From positions 1 to 64,000 of the forward strand of contig NZ_JAGGNR010000037.1 in assembly GCF_018614975.1 (NCBI RefSeq): a stretch of 64,000 bases of DNA. Direction: 5' to 3'. The DNA is from Paenibacillus polymyxa (lineage in GTDB: Bacteria > Bacillota > Bacilli > Paenibacillales > Paenibacillaceae). This document shows positions 33,974 through 42,766 of the stretch, one piece after another; position 1 is the first letter of the stretch, and the number at the start of each line of letters is the position of its first letter. Below the pieces are notes generated by a model, which was not told the DNA's origin, did not search any database, and was given only the letters and a program-made list of their open reading frames with translations. A program made the position numbers and the translations under genes.

Positions 33974-34406
33974 GACCCCTGATACCTCCTTATTCTGTGA
34001 ACCATTTTAGTTTTTCCTGTCAATCTATAGTGGGATTAACATATGGCATAGGAGACAAGGATGTTTTGTATTCTTCTCCAAATTTTGATAAAGATTATTT
34101 TATCACACAAGAGCTTATCCGAAAATGGCTGATATGACGCAATTTTAGTGGTATTATCGAGGGCTTTATTCTAGCGTCTGGTCTCATCATTCACGGCAAA
34201 AACGGATTGTGTCATAAATGTGTATATTGAAAAAACAAAAAGTCTATTGGTTTAAAAGGTAATAAAATCCCTTTCCATAACGGGGCCATTCAGGTACAAT
34301 AGGGCGATGTGTGTCCGGACCCGGCGGATACAAATGATGTAATTTAGAGGACGGGCTACGACGGCCATTGATCCTGATTTGATATTATTGGAGGCTTATC
34401 ATCACC
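33974..34406. other. 433-bp divergent intergenic region
   Basis: AT-rich promoter region between the Spo0E-like gene and the acetate transporter gene. TACAAT near 34295 could be a -10 for the transporter. GC-rich leader sequence at 34318-34365 (with GTCCGGAC) may fold, but I could not match it to a riboswitch class. No gene is seen. Confidence 0.4.
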
Positions 34407-35030
34407 ATGCAGACTGATTCACAGACTAAAGTCAAAATTGTTAACGCCGATCCCAGCGCAATGGGATTATTTGGGTTGGGTATTGTGACCCTGGTCGCTT
34501 CTTCCCAGAAGCTAGGCATTACAGAAGGACTTAGCTATGCTATTCCTTGGGCGATCTTCCTGGGTGCCTTTGCCCAGTTATTCGCTTGCATTCAAGATTC
34601 CAAACGCAACAATACCTTTGGCACAACAGCTTTTGGCGCGTACGCATTCTTCTGGTTCGCCATGGCTGCCAACTGGATGATCAAAATGGGCGTATTTGGC
34701 TCCACTCTTGCTGAACAGGCCGACGGCAAGCAGCTCGGATTTGCTTTTGCCGGATACCTTGTATTCACCCTGTTCATGACAATCGGTGCTATTGAAGCGA
34801 ATAAAGTATTGCTTATCATCTTCATTCTGATCGACTTCCTGTTCCTTGGCTTGACCTTTGACGCTTTCGGCGTAGCTCCTCACATTTTCCACACCATTGC
34901 AGCATACGCTGAACTGGGGATCGGAATTGTGTCCCTGTATGGTACAGGTGCTTCGGTACTGAACGCTCACTTCGGTTATGCGTTCTTGCCGATCGGCAAA
35001 CCGTCCGGCATTTTCAAGCCCAAGGCTTAA
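34407..35030 (+). CDS. acetate uptake transporter (GPR1/FUN34/YaaH, SatP family)
   Basis: A 207-aa membrane protein with six helices that moves acetate or succinate together with protons. The family signature near the N-terminus is NADPSAMGLFGLGIVTLV, matching the NPxxxGL motif, and the narrow pore region FFWFAMAANWM is present. GGAGG lies upstream of the ATG. It has its own promoter and a strong terminator. Confidence 0.92.
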   Translation: MQTDSQTKVKIVNADPSAMGLFGLGIVTLVASSQKLGITEGLSYAIPWAIFLGAFAQLFACIQDSKRNNTFGTTAFGAYAFFWFAMAANWMIKMGVFGSTLAEQADGKQLGFAFAGYLVFTLFMTIGAIEANKVLLIIFILIDFLFLGLTFDAFGVAPHIFHTIAAYAELGIGIVSLYGTGASVLNAHFGYAFLPIGKPSGIFKPKA

Positions 35031-35042
35031 TATACAGCAGTA

Positions 35043-35080
35043 AACCGCCAGCGCGCCGGTCCGCGCCTGGCGGTTTTTTT
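35043..35080 (+). terminator. terminator of acetate transporter gene
   Basis: AACCGCCAGCGCG pairs with CGCGCCTGGCGGTT, then TTTTTTT; 13 bp past the stop. Confidence 0.92.
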
Positions 35081-35205
35081 GCAGTCCAACTTCATTCAAA
35101 TATGTATCTGACCGACACCTATACTAGGGATAATAGATCAGAAATAGACCCTGCAACACCTGAAATGAAATGTCACAGCAGCCATACTGTAAGGAGGAAA
35201 AAAGC

Positions 35206-35754
35206 ATGAGAGAGATACCGAAACCAACGGAGATGGATCAGGTGGAGAAAAAATATGTACGCGAAACACGTTGTTTCAAGACGTCACGGGTGTTCCCAAC
35301 CGATGTCAACAATCATAATACGCTATTCGGCGGCAAGCTGATGTCCTACATCGATGATATTGCATCCATTGCCGCTTCCAAGCTATGCCGGGTAAATACC
35401 GTAACAGCTTCAACCGACTCTGTCGATTTCCTGTACCCGATTAACCCAACGGATTCGGTTACGCTGGAATCGTTCGCGTCCTGGACAGGACGAAGTTCCA
35501 TGGAAATTTTTGTGAAGGTGATTCGAGAGGATCTGAAGACCGGAGAGAAGAAAATTGCGGCGACTGCATTTCTGACATTTGTGGCCTTGGACGAAAATAA
35601 TCGCAAACTGATCGTACCCCGCATTATCCCGGAGACGGAAGAAGAGAAGAAACTATACGAGACCGCTCCGGATCGGGCGGCCATGCGGAAAATGCGGCGG
35701 GAAGAGAGCAAGAAATTCGCTGACTTCCTGACCGTCACTTATCCATGGGAATAA
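35206..35754 (+). CDS. hotdog-fold acyl-CoA thioesterase (YkhA/YciA-like)
   Basis: Hydrolyses acyl-CoA thioesters in the cytoplasm. The 182-aa protein carries the acyl-CoA hydrolase pattern PTDVNNHNTLFGGKLMSYIDD, in which Asn/His and Asp residues form the active site, then ASTDSVDFLYPI and the strand FLTFVALDENN. I start at ATG 35206 behind AAGGAGG rather than at the upstream in-frame ATG. The C-terminal basic helix (MRKMRREESKKFADF) is typical. It stands between the acetate transporter and the convergent TrpD-like gene. Confidence 0.9.
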   Translation: MREIPKPTEMDQVEKKYVRETRCFKTSRVFPTDVNNHNTLFGGKLMSYIDDIASIAASKLCRVNTVTASTDSVDFLYPINPTDSVTLESFASWTGRSSMEIFVKVIREDLKTGEKKIAATAFLTFVALDENNRKLIVPRIIPETEEEKKLYETAPDRAAMRKMRREESKKFADFLTVTYPWE

Positions 35755-35794
35755 AACACGCTAAACAATAACAAGATTGAACACCAGCATTACA

Positions 35795-36871
35795 TTATCT
35801 GGACGATGCCGGATAGATGGACACCGTTCTGTTATCCGGCAGTTCGCCACCCATGGAGACACACCACTGCTGGTAGATGCGATACGCTGCACCACTCTCC
35901 AGCAAGCCCTGACAAGTGTATATGCCCTCTTCGATGGAATTGACACGCCCCGCTGCGTACAAGCGGAAACCTCCATTTAACAAGACCTGATTCACAAAAG
36001 CAATATGACCTTCACCGCTTAATACACTTTCCGCCACTTCAAGCTGCTTCGCAGCCGTCCAGACCAGTTCCGGCACGGGCATATCCAGTTCATAGGCCGC
36101 AGGATCAACCAATTCCAGCTTCATATCGCCGTCTTCCACAGCGTATACGCGGGTTGGCCGATCAATATACAGATCCTCAGAACCTTCCATCCCCTGTACA
36201 ACATAAGCACGACGATAGTTAAAACGGGTGAGCAGCTTCGCAATCCGATCCAGAAAGGTATTATGGAACACACCGAATACCAAATACGGTGAATGGTTAT
36301 AATCAATCAGTTTCTCTGCTGTGTTAAACACCGTTCGAAAACCCAACTCTTCCCGTAACGGACGAAGCTTACGAAGAGGTGCGCACCAATCCTCGGAGGA
36401 CACGTACATGACACCCGAACGCAATGCAGCGCTCCGGGCATCTTCCCGATCCATCTTGTGTGTATCAATTCCCACTTCCTTCAAAAGTACCGACAACGTG
36501 ACGCCCCACTTGGGCGGTAAAGGATCACTCCCGTGCAAAGTCACCGGCAACCCGGCTGCCGCGAGTACAAACGCAACCGGAAACGTGGCCATGAACGACT
36601 TTGTCCGTCCATCATAAGGACCCGCACAGTCCAAACCATTCTGAAATACGGAGAAACGTTCCGCACTGTTACGGCATGCATGAACAAAGGCTTCCAGTTC
36701 CTCGACGTTTTCCATTTTCATACGTTCAGCCATAAGAAACGCAGCCGTCTGGGCAGGGGAAACCTCCTGTTTCAGGATTTCCTCTGCAACGGTCAGTGCC
36801 TCTGTATAATTCAGATCACGCGAGCCTCGTTTCCCACGTCCGACTTCCCGGAGTATCTGAGACATATCCAT
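35795..36871 (-). CDS. TrpD-like (anthranilate phosphoribosyltransferase fold) protein with altered PRPP motif
   Basis: A 358-aa protein with the helical N-domain of TrpD-type transferases (TEALTVAEEILKQEVSPAQTAAFLMAERMKMENVEELEAF in outline, about residues 22-66) and the following alpha/beta domain. The canonical pyrophosphate-binding GTGGD segment is replaced by AGPYDG (about residues 83-88), although a SFMATFPVAFVLAAAG helix follows as in TrpD. A KHGN-like motif is also not seen (LHGSDPLPPKWG instead). It may therefore not be a standard phosphoribosyltransferase. The start is ATG 36871 behind AAGGAGG, 18 bp after the ANTAR gene stop. Cotranscription with the ANTAR gene opposite nirB suggests a role in nitrite regulation or cofactor supply. 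Confidence 0.75.
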   Translation of the reverse strand: MDMSQILREVGRGKRGSRDLNYTEALTVAEEILKQEVSPAQTAAFLMAERMKMENVEELEAFVHACRNSAERFSVFQNGLDCAGPYDGRTKSFMATFPVAFVLAAAGLPVTLHGSDPLPPKWGVTLSVLLKEVGIDTHKMDREDARSAALRSGVMYVSSEDWCAPLRKLRPLREELGFRTVFNTAEKLIDYNHSPYLVFGVFHNTFLDRIAKLLTRFNYRRAYVVQGMEGSEDLYIDRPTRVYAVEDGDMKLELVDPAAYELDMPVPELVWTAAKQLEVAESVLSGEGHIAFVNQVLLNGGFRLYAAGRVNSIEEGIYTCQGLLESGAAYRIYQQWCVSMGGELPDNRTVSIYPASSR

Positions 36872-36889
36872 GGAGAATCCTCCTTCCAA

Positions 36890-37483
36890 TTAAGACTGGA
36901 GCAGTTGATGTGCCTTCACAATTGCTGTGGCTACATCGACCATCCGTTTGCGCTCATCCATCGCTTTCTTGCGTAACAGGTCATAGGCTTCGGCCTCGGA
37001 GATCTGCTTCAGATCACTAAGGATGGCCTTTGCCATATCAATCCACTTCCGATCCTCCAGCCTAGACTGCAATTGCTTCCGTTCCTGCTCCCACTGTTTG
37101 CGCTCCATGTAGCGCCGGGCCGCAAAGTGAAGAGTCCAGTGGATCTCGGGCCCGGTCATGGATGGTGTAAGTATTCCATCAAATGAGGTTTCGACCTCGC
37201 AGGATTCTACGGAGGAAGAGGCCGTATCTGGCGCACACCACCAGAGCAGCGGGGTATCCGACTCGCCCTTTCCCAGGCAGTTCCCCCAGTACTCCACATC
37301 AGCCAGCGACAGATGCAAGATGGACGCTTCGGCCGCACGAGCCAGCTTCACCGCTTCCGCTTCACTCCCCGCCACCTGTACATGGTACCCGTTTGCTCCC
37401 AGCAGCCTCTCCGGTGTCAGAGGGATTGCATCGGATGAGGCAGCTATCGTTGGTTCAACACGGATAACCAATAAAGATCGCAT
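36890..37483 (-). CDS. ANTAR-domain RNA-binding antiterminator with pseudo-receiver (NasR/AmiR-type)
   Basis: A 197-aa protein. Residues 1-118 resemble a receiver domain, but the phosphoacceptor position in LHLSL (56-60) has no Asp. A coiled-coil helix (about 122-145) joins it to an ANTAR domain (about 146-194: WIDMAKAILSDLKQISEAEAYDLLRK in outline, then RKRMVDVATAIV), which binds tandem RNA hairpins and prevents transcription termination. The divergent nirB leader carries exactly such hairpins. GGGAGGG lies upstream of ATG 37483. There is no NIT or GAF sensor domain, so the nitrate/nitrite signal must enter some other way, perhaps through the cotranscribed TrpD-like protein. Confidence 0.85.
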   Translation of the reverse strand: MRSLLVIRVEPTIAASSDAIPLTPERLLGANGYHVQVAGSEAEAVKLARAAEASILHLSLADVEYWGNCLGKGESDTPLLWWCAPDTASSSVESCEVETSFDGILTPSMTGPEIHWTLHFAARRYMERKQWEQERKQLQSRLEDRKWIDMAKAILSDLKQISEAEAYDLLRKKAMDERKRMVDVATAIVKAHQLLQS

Positions 37484-37842
37484 GATGGATCAATCCCTCC
37501 CTACTTGCGTATAATCAGAGTCCACAACATTTAAGACGTTAATACATGAAAGCGATAAACATGTTATATTACCTAACAAAAATTAAGTGGTGACGATTAT
37601 GCGTCTTATTTTTAATATTAGAATGATCTTTTCATGCCTCATCATGTTGCAATAAAAAAGGGTGAAACACTATACATGGCACCTTTTCTACAATATTTCT
37701 CGTATTCAGCGTGCTAACTTTATCTAAATCCTTCACACTAAGAAGATATACTCGTAAAACTTTGTCGTCCATTCGATATTCCAATAAATTCATGTAAACA
37801 TAATTAACTTTAAATTTCAAATACTTTTTTATGTTAACTATA
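37484..37842. other. AT-rich divergent region upstream of nirB and the ANTAR gene
   Basis: About 360 bp of AT-rich DNA. A minus-strand open frame at 37632-37820 (62 codons, TTG start) has no ribosome binding site and no recognisable family, so I do not call it a gene. No operator stands out. Confidence 0.4.
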
Positions 37843-37871
37843 TTGACATGGATAGATCGATCTTTTATAGT
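37843..37871 (+). promoter_or_regulatory. sigma-A promoter of nirB operon
   Basis: TTGACA (37843-37848), 17-bp spacer, TATAGT (37866-37871). Transcription would start near 37878, about 27 nt before the first leader hairpin. Confidence 0.75.
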
Positions 37872-37904
37872 TAAGCCATAACAACACCATATTTGAATCG
37901 ATTA

Positions 37905-37949
37905 CAGTTACAACGGCGTAGCTGGTTGAAACGGCAATGAAGCCTGTTT
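37905..37949 (+). promoter_or_regulatory. tandem ANTAR-target hairpins in nirB leader RNA
   Basis: P1 (37905-37924): arms CAGTTAC / GTAGCTG, seven pairs with one U-G, loop AACGGC. P2 (37929-37949): arms AAACGGC / GCC-T-GTTT with one bulged U, loop AATGAA. Both hexaloops have A at position 1 and G at position 4, the known ANTAR recognition pattern, and the linker is four bases. P2 shares its 3' arm with the terminator that follows, so binding to P2 would block termination. Confidence 0.85.
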
Positions 37950-38013
37950 TGCAATCTCGGAGCAAGGGATGCGTATGTATATGCGCAGTCCTCCGAGGCA
38001 TAACAGGCTTTTT
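37940..38013 (+). terminator. leader terminator (attenuator) of nirB operon
   Basis: Outer arms AAGCCTGTT (37940-37948) and AACAGGCTT (38002-38010) followed by TTTTT; inner arms CTCGGAG / CTCCGAG (37956-37962 and 37991-37997) and a top stem TGCGTAT / ATGCGCA. It lies 60 bp before the nirB start, so it acts inside the transcript leader. Its 5' arm overlaps hairpin P2. Confidence 0.88.
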
Positions 38014-38072
38014 CGATTTTAGAGACAAGATTTGAGGCAGTTTGCAGAATGGACCTAAGGGGGCTAATCATA

Positions 38073-40514
38073 ATGAGTACAACGAAAAAACTGGTGCTGG
38101 TCGGCAATGGCATGGCGGGAATCCGCACAATCGAACATATCCTTAAGCTTGCTCCACACGCTTATGAAATTACAGTCTTCGGCGCAGAGCCGCATCCCAA
38201 CTACAACCGGATCATGTTATCTTCTGTACTGGCTGGCGGAACATCCATCGAAGATATCGTAATCAATGAGTGGAGCTGGTACGAAGATAACGGCATTCGG
38301 GTGTACCCGGGTGACCCGGTCGTTCAGATCGATACCAAGCGCAAGGAAGTTGTATCTCAAAATGGTGTACGCGCAGATTATGATGAGCTGATTATGGCAA
38401 CAGGTTCACAAGCGTTCATCCTGCCACTTCCCGGTGCTAATAAGGAAGGCGTTATCGGATTCCGCGATATTAAAGACTGTGAAACAATGATGGCAGCATC
38501 ACAAAAGTATCGTAAAGCTGCCGTCATTGGAGGCGGATTGCTTGGACTGGAAGCAGCGCGGGGGCTGCTTAATCTGGGCATGGACGTCACAGTCATCCAT
38601 ATTAACGGTCATCTGATGGACCGGAACCTGGATTTGCCGGCAGGTCTGATGCTCCAGCGTGAGCTTGAAGAGCAGGGCATGAAGTTCCTTTTGAACAAAC
38701 ATACCGAAGAGATTACGGGGAAACATCGAGTAAAAGCCATACGTTTCACCGATCAAACGGTACTTGAAGCTGATCTGGTTGTCATGGCTGTCGGGATTCG
38801 TCCGCAGGTTGAACTGGCTCGCAATACCGGCCTCGATGTAAATCGTGGTGTCATTGTAGATGATTATATGCATACCAGCATCCCTGGCATCTCTGCCGTC
38901 GGCGAATGTGCAGAACACCGCGGTATTGCCTACGGACTGGTTGCTCCATTATATGAACAAGGTATGGTGCTTGCGAAACGCCTGGCTGGCGCGGCAACCG
39001 AAGGATACGAAGGTTCGGTCACTTCTACCAAGCTGAAAGTATCCGGTGTTGACGTATTCTCTGCCGGACAATTCAAAGACGCTGCGGACACTCGCAGCAT
39101 TCGTATTCAGGATGACGTCGATGGCGTGTACAAAAAGATGGTGATCAAGGATGGTCAGCTGATCGGAGCTGTATTGTTCGGGGATACAACAGACGGCGCT
39201 TCTCTATTTTCCCTCATCAAGAGTGGTGAGAACATCAGCGGTCGGGAGAAAGAAATTTTGCTCGGCGTACCTTCCGGTGGTTCAGGCTCGGGTCCATCTG
39301 TCGCAGAACGCATGGCCAGTATGCCGGATGACGAGATCGTCTGTGGTTGTAACGGTGTTACCAAAGCTTCCATCGGAGACGCTGTTCTGAATAAAGGCTG
39401 TAATACACTCGGTGCAATCAAGTCCTGTACCAAAGCTTCCGCTTCTTGCGGTGGGTGCAAACCTATTATCGAAAACCTGCTCACATATTATGCCGGTGAT
39501 AATGTAGGTGAACAAACCAAAGAAGGCATCTGTGGCTGCACATCCTATGATCGGGATGAGATTGTTGCACAGATCAAGGAAATGGGACTGAAAAGCGTGA
39601 AGGAAGTCATGAATGTTCTGGGTTGGAATGAACCGGAAGGCTGCTCCAAGTGTCGTCCTTCCCTCAACTATTATCTCGGTATGATCTGGCCGGCTGAATA
39701 CACAGATGAGCGTGTATCCAAATTCACCAATGAACGTTATCACGCCAACATCCAGAAGGACGGTACCTACTCCGTTATTCCACGGATCTATGGTGGTGTC
39801 ACTTCCCCGGCGGAATTGATCAAGATTGCAACTGTCGCTGAGAAATACGATGTGCCGTTGGTGAAATTCACAGGGGGACAACGACTTGATCTACTTGGTG
39901 TACAGAAGGAGAACCTGCCGAAGATCTGGGAAGAGCTCGATATGCCTTCCGGTTTTGGTTATGGCAAGGCGCTGCGTACGGTGAAGACTTGTGTAGGTAA
40001 TACGTTCTGCAGATTCGGCACACAGGATTCCATTGAGATGGGTATTCGTCTGGAGAAAAAACTCGACAAGATGGTGGCTCCAGCCAAAGTGAAACTCGCC
40101 GTCTCCGGATGTCCGCGGAACTGTGCTGAAGCGACCATCAAGGATCTGGGTGTTGTCGCCATTGATGGCGCTTGGGAGATTCATGTTGGCGGTAACGCCG
40201 GAGTCAAGGTTCGTGCAGCCGAATTGCTCTGTACGGTGAAGACCGATGCGGAAGTGGAAGAGTGGACTTACTCTTACCTGCAATACTATAGAGAGAATGC
40301 AAAATGGAATGAGAGAACAGCGGCATGGATTGAACGGGTAGGTCTGGATCATGTGAAGGAAGCATTGGCGGATCGGGATGTACGTCTCGCTCTGATTGAA
40401 CGTCTGGAAGTTACACTGGGTCACACGGTTGATCCTTGGAAAGAAATCATTGAAGACGAGAAATTGCGTAAAAACTTCACCCCACTGTCCGGTGCCGAGC
40501 CGGTAACTCACTAG
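38073..40514 (+). CDS. nirB: assimilatory nitrite reductase [NAD(P)H] large subunit
   Basis: Reduces nitrite to ammonium with NAD(P)H in the cytoplasm. Domains in the 813-aa protein: FAD/NAD(P)-binding oxidoreductase (about 1-400, LVGNGMAG at the start), two BFD-type [2Fe-2S] segments (about 425-475, CGCNGVTKAS and CGGCKP; about 490-540, CGCTSYD and CSKCRPS), and nitrite/sulfite reductase halves with the siroheme/[4Fe-4S] cysteines in NTFCRFG and SGCPRNCAEA (about 645-695). I start at ATG 38073 behind AAGGGGG. First gene of nirB-nirD-FNT-sumT. The leader predicts ANTAR-dependent antitermination. Confidence 0.95.
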   Translation: MSTTKKLVLVGNGMAGIRTIEHILKLAPHAYEITVFGAEPHPNYNRIMLSSVLAGGTSIEDIVINEWSWYEDNGIRVYPGDPVVQIDTKRKEVVSQNGVRADYDELIMATGSQAFILPLPGANKEGVIGFRDIKDCETMMAASQKYRKAAVIGGGLLGLEAARGLLNLGMDVTVIHINGHLMDRNLDLPAGLMLQRELEEQGMKFLLNKHTEEITGKHRVKAIRFTDQTVLEADLVVMAVGIRPQVELARNTGLDVNRGVIVDDYMHTSIPGISAVGECAEHRGIAYGLVAPLYEQGMVLAKRLAGAATEGYEGSVTSTKLKVSGVDVFSAGQFKDAADTRSIRIQDDVDGVYKKMVIKDGQLIGAVLFGDTTDGASLFSLIKSGENISGREKEILLGVPSGGSGSGPSVAERMASMPDDEIVCGCNGVTKASIGDAVLNKGCNTLGAIKSCTKASASCGGCKPIIENLLTYYAGDNVGEQTKEGICGCTSYDRDEIVAQIKEMGLKSVKEVMNVLGWNEPEGCSKCRPSLNYYLGMIWPAEYTDERVSKFTNERYHANIQKDGTYSVIPRIYGGVTSPAELIKIATVAEKYDVPLVKFTGGQRLDLLGVQKENLPKIWEELDMPSGFGYGKALRTVKTCVGNTFCRFGTQDSIEMGIRLEKKLDKMVAPAKVKLAVSGCPRNCAEATIKDLGVVAIDGAWEIHVGGNAGVKVRAAELLCTVKTDAEVEEWTYSYLQYYRENAKWNERTAAWIERVGLDHVKEALADRDVRLALIERLEVTLGHTVDPWKEIIEDEKLRKNFTPLSGAEPVTH

Positions 40515-40530
40515 AAGAGGAGGAACAGCG

Positions 40531-40848
40531 ATGAATAAATTCCGGATTGGACACCTTGCGGATATTGATGAAAAGGGAGCACGGACCTTCCTGGTACAGG
40601 ATACCGAAATTGCAGTCTTCAAACTGAGCGACGGAAGTCTTCACGCCGTCGAGAATCGCTGCCCTCACAAGGGCGGCAAGCTGTCGGAAGGCATGGTATG
40701 CGGGACAGCCGTTCATTGTCCTTTGCATGATTGGAAGATTGATCTGCGTAACGGTAAGGTACACGAGCCGGATGAGGGCTGCTTGAATACCTACAAAACA
40801 GAAGTGGACGGCAACAGCGGAGAAATCTTCATCACAATTGCGGGTTAA
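40531..40848 (+). CDS. nirD: nitrite reductase small subunit (Rieske-type)
   Basis: A 105-aa partner of NirB. It has the Rieske [2Fe-2S] ligands in CPHKGG and CPLHDWKID (Cys-x-His and Cys-x-x-His), so the cluster is probably present, unlike in some enterobacterial NirD proteins that lack it. It lies 16 bp after nirB with GAGGAGG ahead of the start, and is clearly cotranscribed. Confidence 0.93.
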   Translation: MNKFRIGHLADIDEKGARTFLVQDTEIAVFKLSDGSLHAVENRCPHKGGKLSEGMVCGTAVHCPLHDWKIDLRNGKVHEPDEGCLNTYKTEVDGNSGEIFITIAG

Positions 40849-40885
40849 AGGCTAGAGATACCCTGACATCAAGGAGGCGTGCGCT

Positions 40886-41767
40886 ATGGATTTTGTTAAA
40901 CCTGCAGAAGTGCTGCAATCGATGGTCGAAGCTGGTAAGAGCAAAGCCAGAATGAATCAGGTACAGATGCTGATCCGCGGTTTTCTGGCGGGGGCTATTC
41001 TTGCCTTTGCAACCACACTGGCATATACCGCTGTATCTCAAACTTCCGTTGGTTTGGCAGGTGCACTGATATTCCCGGCGGGATTTGTCATCATTATTCT
41101 GCTGGGTCTCGAATTGGTGACAGGAAACTTTGCCATGCTTCCACTCGCGGTGTTGAAACGTAGAATTACATGGATGGAAATGCTCCGAAATTATTTTTGG
41201 GTGATCACAGGACATCTGCTCGGATGTGCATTCTATGCTCTCTTATACGGCCTGACAATTACCAAGATGGGTACGGATATGAGCCACCCTCTAATTCAAA
41301 CGCTGATCCAAACCAGTGAAACCAAGACCCTGGGGTATCAGCACTTGGGTGGGGCTGGCATTGTACTAGTCATCATCAAAGCCATTCTATGTAACTGGAT
41401 GGTCACACTCGGGGCAGTGATGGCAATGACGTCCACTTCTACACTGGGCAAAATCGTAGCGATGTGGCTGCCCATTACAATATTTTTCGCTCAGGGATTT
41501 GAGCACGCTGTGGTAAATATGTTTGTCATCCCCGCAGGCATGATGCTCGGTGCACAGGTCAGTCTCGCTGACTGGTGGCTGTGGAATCAGATCCCGGTGC
41601 TGGTGGGTAACCTCATTGGCGGAGCTGTATTTACAGGCCTCGGTCTATATGCTGCCCATCACTGGGGAAATCCAGTAAAGCTATCGACCAAACTGGCGAC
41701 CATTCAGGGTGGTCGTTCAGGATTAGCAAGTTCCGATGCTGCATCCAAACTGGGGACACGATCATGA
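40886..41767 (+). CDS. formate/nitrite transporter family channel (probably nitrite)
   Basis: A 293-aa FNT-family membrane protein with six helices. FNT signatures are visible at FLAGAILAFATTLAY, GLELVTGNFAMLPLAVL and CNWMVTLGAVMAM; the conserved pore His occurs in the segment FEHAVVNMFVIPAGMM. Located between nirD and the siroheme gene, it most likely imports nitrite or exports it to avoid toxicity. AAGGAGG precedes the start. It overlaps the next gene by four bases (ATGA). Confidence 0.92.
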   Translation: MDFVKPAEVLQSMVEAGKSKARMNQVQMLIRGFLAGAILAFATTLAYTAVSQTSVGLAGALIFPAGFVIIILLGLELVTGNFAMLPLAVLKRRITWMEMLRNYFWVITGHLLGCAFYALLYGLTITKMGTDMSHPLIQTLIQTSETKTLGYQHLGGAGIVLVIIKAILCNWMVTLGAVMAMTSTSTLGKIVAMWLPITIFFAQGFEHAVVNMFVIPAGMMLGAQVSLADWWLWNQIPVLVGNLIGGAVFTGLGLYAAHHWGNPVKLSTKLATIQGGRSGLASSDAASKLGTRS

Positions 41768-42534
41768 GCCGGGGCCTGGTTAGTATTGTTGGCGCTGGTC
41801 CTGGAGATCCGGATCTGATTACGGTAAAAGCTCTGAAACGTATTCAGTCCGCAGATGTCATTATGTATGATCGGCTTGTGAATGATGAATTGCTCGCCGA
41901 AACTCGTGAAGGAGCACTCCGCATCTACTGCGGCAAGGCTCCAGGCCTTCACTCCATGAGTCAGGAGATGATTGGACGGATGCTGGCTGCACATGCAGCG
42001 GAAGGCAAACAAGTTGTACGACTCAAGGGTGGCGATCCGTTTATCTTTGGCCGTGGTGGTGAAGAAGCGCTTGTGCTGGCGGAAGCAGGGATTGCATTTG
42101 AGATCATTCCTGGCATCACTTCCGCTGTAGGCACATCCGCTTCCTCCCTTATTCCGTTAACTCATCGCGGGATTGCTTCATCCTTCGCATGTGTCACGGG
42201 AACCGGCAGTGATGGAAGTGTATCTTCGGTCCGCTGGGATCTGCTTGCCCATAGTGTAGACACACTGGTCATCTACATGGGTATTAGCCAACTGCCCCAG
42301 ATCCAACATGAATTGCTTCACCATGGCAAAAGTGGACACACCCCAGCGGCTTTAATCGAACGGGGAACCACTTCGGAGGAACGGATCATTATCGGCACAC
42401 TTGCCGAACTGCTCTCCCTCGCTAAGTCCCATCAAGTGAATAATCCCGCATTAATCATGATCGGAGAGTCGGTCCTGATCCGCGAACAGCTGCTTCAGAT
42501 GCAACAGGCCGCGAATGCCTCCATGACCGGATAA
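41764..42534 (+). CDS. cobA: uroporphyrinogen-III C-methyltransferase
   Basis: SAM-dependent methylation of uroporphyrinogen III to precorrin-2, the first step to siroheme, the cofactor of NirB. The 256-aa protein has the family motifs VGAGPGDPDLITVKA, VRLKGGDPFIFGRGGEE and EIIPGITSAVG. It overlaps the transporter gene by four bases, so the operon couples the reductase with its cofactor. The Met8/SirC-type dehydrogenase/chelatase is not encoded here. Confidence 0.93.
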   Translation: MSRGLVSIVGAGPGDPDLITVKALKRIQSADVIMYDRLVNDELLAETREGALRIYCGKAPGLHSMSQEMIGRMLAAHAAEGKQVVRLKGGDPFIFGRGGEEALVLAEAGIAFEIIPGITSAVGTSASSLIPLTHRGIASSFACVTGTGSDGSVSSVRWDLLAHSVDTLVIYMGISQLPQIQHELLHHGKSGHTPAALIERGTTSEERIIIGTLAELLSLAKSHQVNNPALIMIGESVLIREQLLQMQQAANASMTG

Positions 42535-42552
42535 TCGAATTGGATTCCCTCA

Positions 42553-42747
42553 TCTATATCAATTGAACTAAATATTTACACAAAACGGAGAGGACAGAAA
42601 GGACCTGAAGAAGCGGAGCGTTCGCCTTTATCCCCGGATTTACCCTTTATAAAAGAAATCAAAAAAATCTGGGGATAACAGCGATCGGAAGGTTGTTCTG
42701 TCATCGAAGTGTGCAGTGTAAATATTCTTTAGTTCAATTGATATAGA
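42553..42747 (+). repeat. fold-back TIR element, copy 3
   Basis: 195 bp, same orientation as copy 1. Its TIRs are the best preserved, with 20 identical bases at each end (TCTATATCAATTGAACTAAA). The inner stem is TATCCCCGGATTT / AAATCTGGGGATA, and the small hairpin reads GCGGAGCGTTCGC. It lies between convergent cobA and the TetR gene and may double as a terminator region. Confidence 0.87.
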
Positions 42748-42766
42748 ACAAAACTCCCATTGGACC

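Noticed and set aside
34318..34390. Possible riboswitch in the leader of the acetate transporter gene
   Set aside because: The GC-rich leader may fold, but it did not match the conserved cores of ZTP, guanidine or cyclic-di-GMP classes that I compared by eye.
37632..37820. 62-codon minus-strand frame in the nirB upstream region
   Set aside because: TTG start, no ribosome binding site, AT-rich DNA, no family recognised.
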